A stretch of DNA of 64,000 nucleotides from Polyangiaceae bacterium (GCA_013361525.1 JABFXY010000101.1:60161-124160), one strand, 5' to 3'. Shown: positions 17,171-26,679, counted from the stretch's first letter. Notes: generated by a model from the letters alone, not told the origin. Numbers and translations: made by a program.

Positions 17171-17815
17171 ATCGAATCGCGACGGCCTCCGGCGAGCAGC
17201 GCCTCGAACGACGACGAGCGTCGTCTCGTCGAGCGTCTCCAGAACGGCGACGCGAGCGCCTTTCGCTCGCTCGTCGCCGCGCTGCATCCGGCGATGTCAC
17301 GCGTCGCGCGGAGCATGGCGCCGAGCCACGCGGAGGACGTCGTCCAGGAGACCTGGGCGGCGGTCATCGACGGACTCGACCGGTTCGAGGGACGCAGCTC
17401 GCTCAAGACCTGGGTCCTTCGGATCTTGTCGAACCGCGCGAAGACCTGGATCAAGCGGGAAAAGCGGCTCGATCTCGAGCACATCTTCACCGAAGAGGCC
17501 GCGGTCGAGGAGACGGCCGTCGCCCCGGAGCGCTTCTCGCGGATCGGCAATTGGAGCGCTCCTCCCGCGGCGTGGAGCGAGCGAACGCCCGAAGCGATCG
17601 TCCTACGGATGGAGACCGGGATGCTTCTTGCCCGCGTGGTCGAAGAGCTCCCGCAAGCGCAGCGGATCGTCGTCACCTTGCGCGACGTCGAAGGGCTCTC
17701 CTCCGACGAAGTGTGCGACATTCTCGGCGTGACCGAGGCGAACCAGCGGGTGCTCCTGCACCGCGGCCGGTCGAAGGTGCGGAGCGCGATGGAGCGCTAT
17801 CTTTCGGAGCCGTAG
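17171..17815 (+). CDS. ECF-type RNA polymerase sigma factor (start uncertain)
   Basis: The frame contains sigma region 2 (DDERRLVERLQNGDASAF, then SHAEDVVQETW) and region 4 (VVTLRDVEGLSSDEVCDIL, then NQRVLLHRGRSKVRSAM), so this is a typical ECF sigma factor of about 210 residues. The first ATG (17294) lies inside region 2 and would remove region 2.1. In this frame there is no ATG, GTG or TTG between the stop near 16928 and 17294. I place the start at the ATC at 17171 only as a guess; CTG at 17129 is the other option. The gene for a zinc anti-sigma factor follows after 3 bp. Confidence 0.8.
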   Translation: MESRRPPASSASNDDERRLVERLQNGDASAFRSLVAALHPAMSRVARSMAPSHAEDVVQETWAAVIDGLDRFEGRSSLKTWVLRILSNRAKTWIKREKRLDLEHIFTEEAAVEETAVAPERFSRIGNWSAPPAAWSERTPEAIVLRMETGMLLARVVEELPQAQRIVVTLRDVEGLSSDEVCDILGVTEANQRVLLHRGRSKVRSAMERYLSEP

Positions 17816-17818
17816 GTC

Positions 17819-18064
17819 ATGGTCATCACCTGCCGCGAATTGACGGAGCTCGCGACCGACAAGAAGGAAGGCGTCTTGTCGGGGATGGATCGTCTCGGCA
17901 TCCGCGTGCATCTGTCGTGGTGCACGCGGTGCCGCACGTATCTGGAGCAGATGGATCTCGCCGTCGATGCGCTCGCCGCTCTGCCGGATGAAGCCGCGAC
18001 CGACGAGGTCGTCTCGGACTTGGTGTCGCGATTCGAATCCAAGAAGCGCACGCCTTCGGAGTGA
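17819..18064 (+). CDS. Zinc-binding anti-sigma factor (ZAS/zf-HC2 type)
   Basis: An 81-residue protein with H31-x-x-x-C35-x-x-C38, the motif by which small anti-sigma factors bind zinc and clamp their ECF sigma factor. An upstream Cys (C5) could be the fourth ligand. There is no transmembrane helix, so it is a cytoplasmic, probably redox-sensing type. The start is 3 bp after the sigma stop, so the two are coupled. Signal and regulon unknown. Confidence 0.8.
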   Translation: MVITCRELTELATDKKEGVLSGMDRLGIRVHLSWCTRCRTYLEQMDLAVDALAALPDEAATDEVVSDLVSRFESKKRTPSE

Positions 18065-18082
18065 CTTCGCGCGGGCGCGCGC

Positions 18083-20344
18083 TCACTCCATCGCGCCCCA
18101 CACGCGGAGCGCAGCGAGGGTCTCGTCGTCGAGCACCAGCGGGACGCGATCGTGTTTGCCCTGCGCGATGCTCTCTTCATAAACGGCGAGGGCCCGCGCC
18201 ATCGCGCTCGCCGCGAAGGGAAGCTCGGCGCGGCGATCGAACGAGCACGTGGGATCGAAATTCAGATCGCAGAGGAAACCTTTGCTTTGCCGACGCTCTT
18301 TGAACACGAGCGAGTCCCATCGGACGCTGTACGCGTCGGCGAAGAGCGCGAAACGCGGCCCATCGGACGGCAACGCGAAGCCCGATGCGACATGCGAAAG
18401 ATCGCGCCCCCACACCGTCTTCGGATCGGGCAGGCCGAGCGCGGTCGAGATCGTTTGTGCGACGTCTTCGACGCCCGACGGGTCATCGACGCGCCTGCCC
18501 GCGAGCTTGCCCCCGGGAAACCGCACGTAGAGCGGCAAGTGCAGCGCGCGCTCGTCGAACGCCGGAGCGTCTGCGAACAGCGTCGAGAGCCCGCTCGATT
18601 GATCCGTCGTGACGATGACCAACGATTGATCCGCCACCTCCGCGGCGTCGAGCGCGTCGAGGATGCCGCCGATCGCCGCGTCCTGATCGCCGAGCGCGAG
18701 CTCGTAGAACGCGCCGAGCCGAATCATGTCCTGCTCCGACAAGTCTGCCTTCGCGCCTTTTCTTCGCAACATCGCCAGCTGCTGTCCGGCGCGACGCGGC
18801 TGGATGTCACCCGTGTAGTTCTCGGGTGGAAGCACATCGAGCGTTTTGCTCGGCACGTGCCACGGCGGATGCCCGCCTTGCGCGTGCACGATGAGGAACA
18901 CCTTCGTCGTCGGCGACGCCGCGAGTGTCCCTTGGAGCCATTTCGTCGCCTCCGCCATGACCTCGCGCTGCTCGCCTTCGATGGGGCTCACCTCGACGAT
19001 CTTCATCCCGCGTGCGAGGCTCGCGGGCTCGAAGGTGTGAGGTACGGCCGTGAAGAAGCCGACTTGGACCGCGGCATCCGTCGCCTTCCGAAGCAGCGTC
19101 TGCACGCTCGAAGGAAGCGCGGTGCCGTAGTCGATTACACCGTGGACCTCGGGCGGAAGCCCGGTGACGAGCGACGCGACGTTGCCCGTCACGACGTTGG
19201 TGGACGCGCGATGTTTGCGAAACAGCGCCGATTGATCGGCGAGCTTGGTGAGGCGCTCGAGGTGCGGCGGCGGTCGCTCTGCGTAGCCGGGCAGCTCGTT
19301 GGTATCGACACCCGACATCACGACGAGGACGACGACGCGTGCGGGCCGCGTGTTCTCCGGCGACGCGGTCGAAACGAGCACCTCGGGATCGCCGAAGAGC
19401 ACGCGCCCGGGGCCGACCTTCCCCGTCGCGCGGAGCTCGAGCTGCACCAGCTTGCCCTCGAAGGGGTCGAGGCTGACGTCGACGTCTTGCCAGGCCGCGT
19501 CCTCTCCACCGACGAGCGCCTTCTCCAGGATCTTCGTCGGCGGTGAGCCGTCGACGCGAACGGAGATCTCGGCCGTTCCCTCCGTACCGCCGAGCACGCC
19601 GAGCGCGGTGCGAAAGCGCGCGCCGGGCGGGACGCGGAATGGGCATCGCAAAACCGACGGCGTCTTCAGGCGCAGCGCACGATGCGGAACACGTCCGAGC
19701 GCAGCCTCGGGCTGCAGAACATCGCCGACCGTCGGAGGGCCGTACGTCGCTTTGATCTCGTCGGGGATGCCGACGCGGATCCAATCGATGTGTGCGTACG
19801 CGTCGCGCACGCGCGCCGGCGCGAAACGAACCATGAGCGTGTGCTCGCCGGCGTCGAAGGGAAGCTCGGTCGGCTCGGTCGAAACGATGCGCGGGTCGTC
19901 GCCTTTCAAGCGCGCCCCACCGAGGCCTTGGTCGTCGACGAAGAACGAGATGTTCTTCGCCGCGACAGGCTGCACGTTCGCCGACACGAAGAGGCGCGCC
20001 GGCTCGGGCAGCGTGAAGGTTATCTCCATCGAGCGATTCGACGCGACCGTCCACGTCGCGCCATGGTGCTCGACGGTCTCGAGCGGTTTCGCTTCGTCGC
20101 CGCGCGAGATGACGCGGCCCTTCATCGACTCCGTCCCGAGATCGAAGAGCAGACCGCGGTGCTCGACGTCGCACGACGTGATCGAGTCGTAGATCGAGAA
20201 GATGACGCGATCCGCGACCGGACCGTCGCCGTAACCGGGCGCGTTGCTACCGGAGGCGCCCGGGGCGGGCGTGCCTTGAGGCTTCGAGTCGCCACAGCCG
20301 GCCGCGACCACGAGCGCGGCTGCCCACTGGATCCAGCGGGACAC
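18083..20344 (-). CDS. Sulfatase-like (alkaline phosphatase superfamily) lipoprotein
   Basis: From the GTG at 20344 this is a 753-residue lipoprotein whose signal peptide has lipobox VAAGC. The first about 320 residues look beta-rich and have two repeated sandwich-like halves (HHGATWTVASNRS; LFVSANVQPVAAKN). The remainder is an alkaline-phosphatase-superfamily hydrolase: VVVLVVMSGVDTNELPGY (metal-binding strand), STNVVTGNVASLVTGLPP (nucleophile region; no Cys-x-Pro-x-Arg, so not a formylglycine sulfatase), VFLIVHAQGGHPP and VIVTTDQSSG. A frame reading further upstream to 20404 would translate the hairpin repeat. It converges on the anti-sigma gene. Confidence 0.75.
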   Translation of the reverse strand: MSRWIQWAAALVVAAGCGDSKPQGTPAPGASGSNAPGYGDGPVADRVIFSIYDSITSCDVEHRGLLFDLGTESMKGRVISRGDEAKPLETVEHHGATWTVASNRSMEITFTLPEPARLFVSANVQPVAAKNISFFVDDQGLGGARLKGDDPRIVSTEPTELPFDAGEHTLMVRFAPARVRDAYAHIDWIRVGIPDEIKATYGPPTVGDVLQPEAALGRVPHRALRLKTPSVLRCPFRVPPGARFRTALGVLGGTEGTAEISVRVDGSPPTKILEKALVGGEDAAWQDVDVSLDPFEGKLVQLELRATGKVGPGRVLFGDPEVLVSTASPENTRPARVVVLVVMSGVDTNELPGYAERPPPHLERLTKLADQSALFRKHRASTNVVTGNVASLVTGLPPEVHGVIDYGTALPSSVQTLLRKATDAAVQVGFFTAVPHTFEPASLARGMKIVEVSPIEGEQREVMAEATKWLQGTLAASPTTKVFLIVHAQGGHPPWHVPSKTLDVLPPENYTGDIQPRRAGQQLAMLRRKGAKADLSEQDMIRLGAFYELALGDQDAAIGGILDALDAAEVADQSLVIVTTDQSSGLSTLFADAPAFDERALHLPLYVRFPGGKLAGRRVDDPSGVEDVAQTISTALGLPDPKTVWGRDLSHVASGFALPSDGPRFALFADAYSVRWDSLVFKERRQSKGFLCDLNFDPTCSFDRRAELPFAASAMARALAVYEESIAQGKHDRVPLVLDDETLAALRVWGAME

Positions 20345-20349
20345 TAGGG

Positions 20350-20404
20350 GCCGTCCTCCCCCCTCACGAAGTGAGGGGGGACGGGGGGGAGAACTTGCAG
20401 CCAC
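20350..20404 (-). repeat. C-rich hairpin repeat element, copy 1
   Basis: On the minus strand the element reads GTGGCTGCAAG, then TTCTCCCCCCCG and a perfect stem: CCCCCCTCAC (58-67 of 203xx on the + strand), GAA loop, GTGAGGGGGG (20371-20380). It lies directly upstream of the sulfatase-like gene in the sense direction. It matches copies at 26680, 26741 and 46779. Confidence 0.85.
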
Positions 20405-20445
20405 GTGCCCGCAACCGTGCCATTAGCTGCTGGTTTCGCAAACGG

Positions 20446-23400
20446 TCATCGCTGCCAGGGGGGCGCGAGGCGGAGCCGGATCAGCTTGCCTTCCTTCACC
20501 GTCACGAAGCGCGACTTCTCTTCGTTGCGGGTCTTCAGTTTGACCTCGTAGGGGTCCTTGCGCGCCTTCATGGGGAGGCTCACGACGGGTCCCGAACCGA
20601 TCGCCTTCCCGTCGACGTACACCGTGTCGCTCTTGCCGGCGACGATCTCGAGCAGGCCCTGGCCCTTCTTCACGCGGTCCCCGTCGCGGAGCGGAAGCTC
20701 CTCGAGCGGTGCTTCCTCGGACTTCGCTTTCGCGGTGGGCTCCTTCGCGTCCGCCGGCTCGAGCGGCTCCGAAGCTTCGACGTCGGATGTCGGCTGAGCG
20801 TTCGCGGGATCGGCCGCTTTGCTCTCGCCGCTCGCGCGGGCGTCCATCTCGGCGATCACGTCGCCCTCGTTCGGTGCCGGACGATCGCGCGACCAACGCG
20901 CCCAAACGGCGAACACGACGCCGACGAGCGCAAACGCGATCCAATAGAGCGTCTTGTGGTCGCGCTTCTTCGGCGCCGTCGGCGCGAGGTACGCAGACGG
21001 CAGCGGGAAGCGCGGCGTCGGGTCCGTTCGCTCCTTCGCGCTTTCTTTGGGCGCAACAGGTGCGGGCGGCGGGCTCTTCTTGACGTTCTTCGGCTTCGGC
21101 GTCGGAGCAGGCGCGGGCGCCGGGAGCGAATCCGAGACCGGCGGCGGGTGCAGCGAGCCGAGCGTGAGCATCGGCTTGAGACCCGGCGGAGGCGGGAGGC
21201 TGCTGGGCGTCGGAGTGAGCTCGCGCAGCGCTTCGACCTTCGCGGGCGGCGGCGTGATCAGCCGCGGGCCGGACGGCGGAATCGGCGACGGAGCGCGGTC
21301 GCTCTCCGGCGCGATCATCGAGGATGCGGAGACGTCGACGCCGCGATCCCAATCATCGTCGGCATCGTCCTCTTCGAGCGCCTCGGCTGCAGCGACCTGA
21401 GGCGCGGCGGGCGAGACGACCTGCGGCGCGGCAGGAACCGGCGCGGGCATCGCGGGGAACGCCGCGGTGATGCGCAGCTCGGCGGGAGGCTCGTTGTTCC
21501 GCTCGTCGACGACCGGAGGCGGTGGCGTCGGCTCGCGGTTGAGCGGCATCGGCGTCGAGATGAGCTCCTGCACCCGTTGTGCGGCACGCGACAGGAGCGA
21601 CATGTTGCCGGCTGCGTCAATCACCGGCGCGGGGCGCGGCGAGAGGGCGACCTCGAAGAACTGGGGCGGCTCTTCTTCGACGGTCGGAGCCGGCCGCTGG
21701 AGCGCGAGCTTCATGATGTCTTCCGGCGCCGGCATCGCGACATCCATCGGCGGCGCGATCATCGGCGCGGCCTCGGGTCGGATGCCGAGGACCGGCAGCG
21801 CGGCGATCGGCGCGACGGCGCGCTCGCCACGGAGGATCGCGAGCTCCTGCGACGTCGCTTCGGGCAAACGATCTTCGCCGGAGGCGTCGAGCACCTGCAC
21901 CACTGCGCCGTGCACGGCCGCGTCGATGAGCACGTCCTCGAGCAACCGCGCCGACGCGGCGCCGCTGGTGATGAGATCACGCGGGCATGCGCCGCGCGCG
22001 ATCGACTCGAGCAAGGTTCGCGCACCGTGGGGGGTCGCGCTGAGGTAAGCCTGGATCGCCTCGTCGTCGACCTCGACCCGCTGCACGCGCATCAGGTTCG
22101 ACCCGGACAACAGGCGCTGCGATGCGCGGGCGGTCGCGACGACAGGCATCACCTGATCGCCGAGCGAGCCGGACAGATCGAAGCGCACCGGACCGACGTC
22201 ACTGTCTTCGCGCGGAGGCGAAACGCTGAAACGTCCGTCACCGACACCGAGGAGCGCCGCGAGCACGCTCGGCCCGCGTTCGAAACATCCGTTGAGCGCC
22301 GTGCGCGTCGCGCGCGCGGGCTTTCCGCGGCGAATCTCCACCTCGTAGAGGTACGACGCGTCGCGGATCGCGACGGTGGAGCTCTCGCGCAGCTGGCAGA
22401 CGAGCCGCATCAACGTGTACGTGGTGAGGCCGTCGAGGCGGCCGCGCACCTCGCCGCTCGAAGCGATGCGCTGCGCGACGCGGCGTCGTTGTCGAACGAG
22501 CTCGCGTACGCGCTGCACGATCGCGCCCGCGCTCGCTTCCTTGCGCAGGTAACCGTCGGCGTCCGCGCCGAGCTCGCGCACGCGCTGGAGAAGGTCTTCC
22601 TTCCACGACAGGAGCACGATCGGAACGTCTCGCAGCACCACGTCGCGCCGGAGCACGCGGGTGAGCGAGAAGCCGTCCATCTTCGGCATCAGGATGTCGC
22701 TGATGACGAGGTCCGGGTTCACGTGTTTCGCGACCTCGAGCGCACGCTCACCGTCGCGCGCTTCGTAGACGGTCGCGCCCGCGGTCTTCAGCACGCCGGC
22801 AAGGAACCAGCACACCGCGGCGTCGTCGTCCGCGACGACGATCTTCGCACGCTCGAGCGACGTTTCCGGCTCGGCGCGCGAAGGCCGACCACCTGCGGAG
22901 CGCTTGCTGGCGAGCGCGCTCGTCACGTCGGGCGCGTCGAGCCACGGAGCCATGGGGACGGCGCCTTCCGGACCGCCGTGTGCGAAGCGCACCTGACCCT
23001 GCGTGCGAATCGTGACGACGTCGCGAATGCGCGCGACCGCGCCCCAGAGCGCCGCGAGCAGCTCGGTCCCCTCACCCAGCTTCAGCGTGGTGCTTCGAGC
23101 GTCGGGCTGCACCGTGTCGCAGAGACCTCGACGCAGCTCCTCCGCCAGGCGCGCGCCGAGCTGATCGAGCGTCACGTCGCCGAGCGGCTCTCGCGCAACT
23201 TCGCGCTTCACGTACGTCGCAACGACCGCGGCGCACGCTCGGCGCAGCTCGCTCGGCGACACCGGCTTCGCGAGCACGCGCGCGACGCCGAGCGCGAGGA
23301 ACGGCCCCGCCTCGTCGGAGCGCATCAAGCGCAGGCTGACGATCAGCGGGATGGATTCCGTCAGCGGATCCGAGAGCAGATCCTGCACGAGCTTCTTCGC

Positions 23401-24063
23401 GTCGGGCAGATCACCATCGATGACGGCGACGTCGGGCGCGAGCGCACGCGCGAGATCGAGGGCAACCGGAGGCTCGTTGGTCCGCTCGACCTCGAAGGCC
23501 TGACCGTCGTCGTCCGCCGAGCGCCCGTTCGGCATCGAGAGCGCATCGGCGAGCGACGAACCACCGACGACGAGCACGCTGTAGGGCACGCGTGAAGCGG
23601 CCTCTTCGACCGGTGCAGCCTTGCCGCGAAGCGCCGCGACGGGTTCTTTTTCCGACGTGATGCGGACGATGGACGTCGTCTCGTCGGTCTGTCCCCACGC
23701 GAGGCTCGTCATGCGACCAACGAGGTCCTGCGCCGCACCGAAGTCGCTGTCCTCGAAGGCTCCGCGCTGCGCGGCCTCTTCGAGCTTCGCCTCGAGGAGC
23801 TTCAGCTCGTCGGCGAGGTGCGTGAACCTCAGGAGCTTCGCGCCCGCCGCGAGCGCATGCACACGCCGCCGGAGCTCGCCGCCGTATCGCTTCGACGTCG
23901 GATCCGCTCGGAGCTCGTCCAGTGTCGCGCGCAGCTCGGCTCGGCGCTTGCCGAGGTTCGCGACGAAGTCCGCTCGCGCCCCGCCGAGACGCTCGCGACC
24001 TCCGCTCGGCTCACGCTCGCTCGACCTTTGCGGCTCTTTTTCGGCAGCCCCAGAAACGCCCAT
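20446..24063 (-). CDS. Large phosphorelay regulator: Hpt, pseudo-receiver, receiver, PATAN, transmembrane helix, PEGA-like end
   Basis: From the ATG at 24063 the protein has 1,205 residues. Order: an Hpt-like helical domain with RRVHALAAGAK (candidate His69); a degenerate receiver (DVAVIDGDLP and LAKPV kept, acidic pocket lost, VVGGSS); a complete receiver (VVADDD, VISDILMPKMDG, LLSWKED, YLRKEA); a PATAN/DUF4388-like domain (GRLDGLTTYTLMRLVCQL); a Pro/Ala-rich linker of about 300 residues; one helix (LYWIAFALVGVVFAVWARW); and a PEGA-like end (VYVDGKAIGSGPVVSLPM). It probably receives phosphate from a separate kinase and signals across the inner membrane. A frame to 24207 adds an unlikely basic N-terminus. 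Confidence 0.75.
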   Translation of the reverse strand: MGVSGAAEKEPQRSSEREPSGGRERLGGARADFVANLGKRRAELRATLDELRADPTSKRYGGELRRRVHALAAGAKLLRFTHLADELKLLEAKLEEAAQRGAFEDSDFGAAQDLVGRMTSLAWGQTDETTSIVRITSEKEPVAALRGKAAPVEEAASRVPYSVLVVGGSSLADALSMPNGRSADDDGQAFEVERTNEPPVALDLARALAPDVAVIDGDLPDAKKLVQDLLSDPLTESIPLIVSLRLMRSDEAGPFLALGVARVLAKPVSPSELRRACAAVVATYVKREVAREPLGDVTLDQLGARLAEELRRGLCDTVQPDARSTTLKLGEGTELLAALWGAVARIRDVVTIRTQGQVRFAHGGPEGAVPMAPWLDAPDVTSALASKRSAGGRPSRAEPETSLERAKIVVADDDAAVCWFLAGVLKTAGATVYEARDGERALEVAKHVNPDLVISDILMPKMDGFSLTRVLRRDVVLRDVPIVLLSWKEDLLQRVRELGADADGYLRKEASAGAIVQRVRELVRQRRRVAQRIASSGEVRGRLDGLTTYTLMRLVCQLRESSTVAIRDASYLYEVEIRRGKPARATRTALNGCFERGPSVLAALLGVGDGRFSVSPPREDSDVGPVRFDLSGSLGDQVMPVVATARASQRLLSGSNLMRVQRVEVDDEAIQAYLSATPHGARTLLESIARGACPRDLITSGAASARLLEDVLIDAAVHGAVVQVLDASGEDRLPEATSQELAILRGERAVAPIAALPVLGIRPEAAPMIAPPMDVAMPAPEDIMKLALQRPAPTVEEEPPQFFEVALSPRPAPVIDAAGNMSLLSRAAQRVQELISTPMPLNREPTPPPPVVDERNNEPPAELRITAAFPAMPAPVPAAPQVVSPAAPQVAAAEALEEDDADDDWDRGVDVSASSMIAPESDRAPSPIPPSGPRLITPPPAKVEALRELTPTPSSLPPPPGLKPMLTLGSLHPPPVSDSLPAPAPAPTPKPKNVKKSPPPAPVAPKESAKERTDPTPRFPLPSAYLAPTAPKKRDHKTLYWIAFALVGVVFAVWARWSRDRPAPNEGDVIAEMDARASGESKAADPANAQPTSDVEASEPLEPADAKEPTAKAKSEEAPLEELPLRDGDRVKKGQGLLEIVAGKSDTVYVDGKAIGSGPVVSLPMKARKDPYEVKLKTRNEEKSRFVTVKEGKLIRLRLAPPWQR

Positions 24064-24217
24064 GGGGTCCGGCGGTACCACAAGGCTTTGGGACCAGCCC
24101 AATTTTTGGGGCGCGCGCGCACGACGGCGCGGGTCCCGCCTGGGGGGGTGCTTCGCTTCGCTCGCACGGGCACCCACGCCTGTGCGCGCCTCTTTGTGGC
24201 ACCCCAACGCTGGGGGA
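24064..24217. other. Hairpin-rich gap upstream of the phosphorelay regulator
   Basis: 154 bp between same-strand genes. On the minus strand it contains CCCCCAGCGTTGGGG, then GGGTGC...GCACCC arms 18 bases apart around GCGAGCGAAGCGAA, and an alternating CG tract (GTGCGCGCGCGCC) next to CCCCAAAAATTGGG. These could form a terminator for the dehydrogenase gene or regulatory structure. No ORF with family resemblance is present. Confidence 0.5.
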
Positions 24218-25495
24218 TCACTCTGCTTCGATGCGGTAGATCACGCCCCCGACCATGTCGGTGACGTAGAGCTCGCCGTTTTCGTCCTCGGCGAACGAGC
24301 CCATGCCGTTTTCCAGGATGGTGTCGAACGACTCCAGATCGAAGGTGTGGTCGATGTTGTCGGTGGCGACGCCGTCGACGAGCCGGAACGACATGATGCT
24401 CGCGGTGCAGTTGTCACCGTAGAAGTACCGGCCGACGAGCGAGGGGATCGCCGAGCCGCGGTACACGTAGCCGCCGATGACCGCGCACCACCCCGTCGTG
24501 TGGGCATGCTCGACCAGCGGCATGTTGATGCCTTCGGGGTCACACGGCTCCTCGAAGCAGTGCGTCGCCTCGTACATGTTCCATCCGAAGTTCTGATGAC
24601 CCGTGCCGGCGAGGTGCACGCTCACCTCTTCGTACGAGTTCTGGCCGACGTCGCCGAGGTAGAGGTCACCGGTGCACGAGTCGAAGCTCATGCGCCACGT
24701 GTTCCGCAAACCCAAGTCCCAGACGAACGGATCCGCGTCGGGCATGTTGCCGGGCGGCGGCTCGGGGAACGTGTCGACGTCGATGCGCATCACCTTGCCG
24801 TACTTGTTGCCGGGGTTCTGCGCGTCGTCTTCGGGGTCGCCCTCCCCGCCGCCGTCACCTCGCGAGTAGTAGAGCATCCCGTCGGGCCCGAACGTGATCG
24901 TCCCGCCGTAGTGCCACACGGTGTTCTGTGCGAGCTCGATCAGCGTGCGCACCGGCTCCGGATCGGCGACCAGCGGATCGGCCTCGGAGATGCGGTACTC
25001 CGCGAGCACGGTGGTCGAATCGAAGGGCGTGTCGATGCGGCTGTAATGGACGTAGAAGAGGCCGTTTTCGACGAAGTTGGGGTGCAGGGCGATCGCGAAG
25101 AAGCCGCGATCGTTCTGGCAGCAGCTCACGTCGGCGGACACGTCGAGGAGCGGGGTCTCCAACACCACGCCGTCTTCGACGACGCGAACGGCGCCGGTGC
25201 GCTCGCTGACGAAGTAGCGGCCGGGCTTGCGAGGATCCGGCGCCATGTGGATCGGCATCGTGAGGCCGTCGACGAAGGGCACCAGCTGCAGATCCGGCAG
25301 CGGGCCTTCACCCGCGGGGCACGGTCCGGCGCCGCCTTCGGCGCCCGTCCCACCCGTCCCTCCGGTGGAGGTTTCGCCGCCGTTTCCGCCGTTCCCGCCC
25401 GCCGCGCCGCTACCGCCGCCACCGGTCGGATCATCGTTCCCGCATGCGACGAGGCACGCGATCGAGAGCAAGCACCCAAGAGGCCGCAAGATCAT
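24218..25495 (-). CDS. PQQ-dependent sugar (glucose/sorbosone) dehydrogenase-type lipoprotein
   Basis: The protein has 425 residues. The signal peptide ends LVAC (lipobox), followed by a Gly/Asn/Thr-rich spacer to about residue 57. The domain is a six-bladed propeller of the GSDH family: FVSERTGAVRVVEDG, GFFAIALHPNF (helical GxxxIxxHPxF motif that holds the catalytic His), LYYSRGDGGGEGDPEDDAQNP, LRNTWRMSFD, GDVGQNSYEEV and GGYVYRG. These residues bind PQQ and calcium in characterised members. Oxidation of an aldose in the periplasm is the family reaction; many homologues have no proven substrate. A Cys-Cys pair (SCCQND) is unusual near the catalytic His. Confidence 0.85.
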   Translation of the reverse strand: MILRPLGCLLSIACLVACGNDDPTGGGGSGAAGGNGGNGGETSTGGTGGTGAEGGAGPCPAGEGPLPDLQLVPFVDGLTMPIHMAPDPRKPGRYFVSERTGAVRVVEDGVVLETPLLDVSADVSCCQNDRGFFAIALHPNFVENGLFYVHYSRIDTPFDSTTVLAEYRISEADPLVADPEPVRTLIELAQNTVWHYGGTITFGPDGMLYYSRGDGGGEGDPEDDAQNPGNKYGKVMRIDVDTFPEPPPGNMPDADPFVWDLGLRNTWRMSFDSCTGDLYLGDVGQNSYEEVSVHLAGTGHQNFGWNMYEATHCFEEPCDPEGINMPLVEHAHTTGWCAVIGGYVYRGSAIPSLVGRYFYGDNCTASIMSFRLVDGVATDNIDHTFDLESFDTILENGMGSFAEDENGELYVTDMVGGVIYRIEAE

Positions 25496-25560
25496 GGCGA
25501 TCCTTTAGCGCGGCCTCTCGTCCACGGCGACTGTGCGCCCGCGCACGCCGGGCGCGTGCG

Positions 25561-26634
25561 CTACGCCTCGCTGACGACGCGCTCGATCACCCACGCCGCT
25601 GCTGCGCGCGTGCCGAGCTCACCGCCGACGTCCTTCGTGCACTTTCCTTCGTCGAGCGCCGCCGACACGATGCGCTCGATCGTCGCTTCGTAGCCGGTAA
25701 AGCCGAGGTGCGTGAGCAACATCCCGGCGGACAGGAATGCCGCGAACGGGTTCGCGAGATCCTTTCCGGCGAGCGGGGGTGCCGAGCCGTGCACCGGTTC
25801 GAACATCGCCACGCGCGATCCATCGGAGGCGTGAACGTTGGCGCTCGCGGCCATGCCGAGACCACCCTGAAGCGCCGCGCCGAGATCCGTGACGATGTCG
25901 CCGAACAGGTTGTTCGTGACGATCACGTCGAACTGCGTGGGGTCTTGGATCATGTAGAGGCAAAGCGCGTCGACGTAGACGTGGCGCGCCTCGATACCGG
26001 CGTACTCCTTGGCGACCTCGCGGAACGTTCGGAGCCACAGCTCGTGCGCGAACGTCATCGCGTTCGATTTGTCCGCCATGCAGACGCGCTTCTTGTCGTT
26101 CTTCTTTGCCCACTCGAACGCGGCGCGGATGATGCGCTCGACGCCCTTGCGCGTGTTCACGTCCTCGTTGATCCCGATCTCGTCGGGCGTGCCCTTCTTG
26201 AACTGGCCACCGAAGCCGACGTACACCCCCTCGGTGTTCTCGCGGAACACGATGAAGTCGACGTCTTTGGCCGTGCGCCCCTTCAGCGGGATCAGCCGAT
26301 CCGACAGGGCCTTTACCGGCCGGACGTTGGCGTACAGGTCGTAGCCGAAGCGCATGCCGAACAAGATGTCGCGCGCGTGCTCGAGGCCCGGCACACGAGG
26401 ATCGCCCATCGCGCCGAGCAGAACGGCGGCGCACTCGGTGCGGATCTGGTCCGAGATCTCCTTCGGGAACGTCGTGCCGTCGCGCAAGTAACGGTCCGCG
26501 CCGAGATCGAGCTCCCACATCTCGATGGGAAGCCCCTTCTTCTCGCGAAGCCGCTCGAGCAGCACGACCGCCTGCTTCGTGACCTCGGGCCCGATGCCAT
26601 CACCCCCGACGACCGCGATCTTCTTGGTGCTCAA
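25561..26634 (-). CDS. Isocitrate/isopropylmalate-family dehydrogenase
   Basis: From the TTG at 26634 the protein has 357 residues, the usual length of LeuB; a frame opening at 26688 adds 18 unlikely residues. KIAVVGGDGIGPEV opens the fold. RENTEGVYVG is the substrate-specificity loop; it is closer to the isocitrate/tartrate/homoisocitrate branch than to the classical LeuB ELTGGIYFG. ADKSNAM supplies the catalytic Lys, and NLFGDIVTDLGAALQGGLGMA with FEPVHGSAPPLAGK forms the metal and NAD sites. It oxidatively decarboxylates a 2-hydroxyacid, probably for leucine or a related pathway, but no leuC/leuD is nearby. Substrate unsettled. Confidence 0.8.
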   Translation of the reverse strand: MSTKKIAVVGGDGIGPEVTKQAVVLLERLREKKGLPIEMWELDLGADRYLRDGTTFPKEISDQIRTECAAVLLGAMGDPRVPGLEHARDILFGMRFGYDLYANVRPVKALSDRLIPLKGRTAKDVDFIVFRENTEGVYVGFGGQFKKGTPDEIGINEDVNTRKGVERIIRAAFEWAKKNDKKRVCMADKSNAMTFAHELWLRTFREVAKEYAGIEARHVYVDALCLYMIQDPTQFDVIVTNNLFGDIVTDLGAALQGGLGMAASANVHASDGSRVAMFEPVHGSAPPLAGKDLANPFAAFLSAGMLLTHLGFTGYEATIERIVSAALDEGKCTKDVGGELGTRAAAAWVIERVVSEA

Positions 26635-26679
26635 ACCGACCTGCTCAAGGAAAGGGTGTGCTTCGCAGTGTGAGCGATC

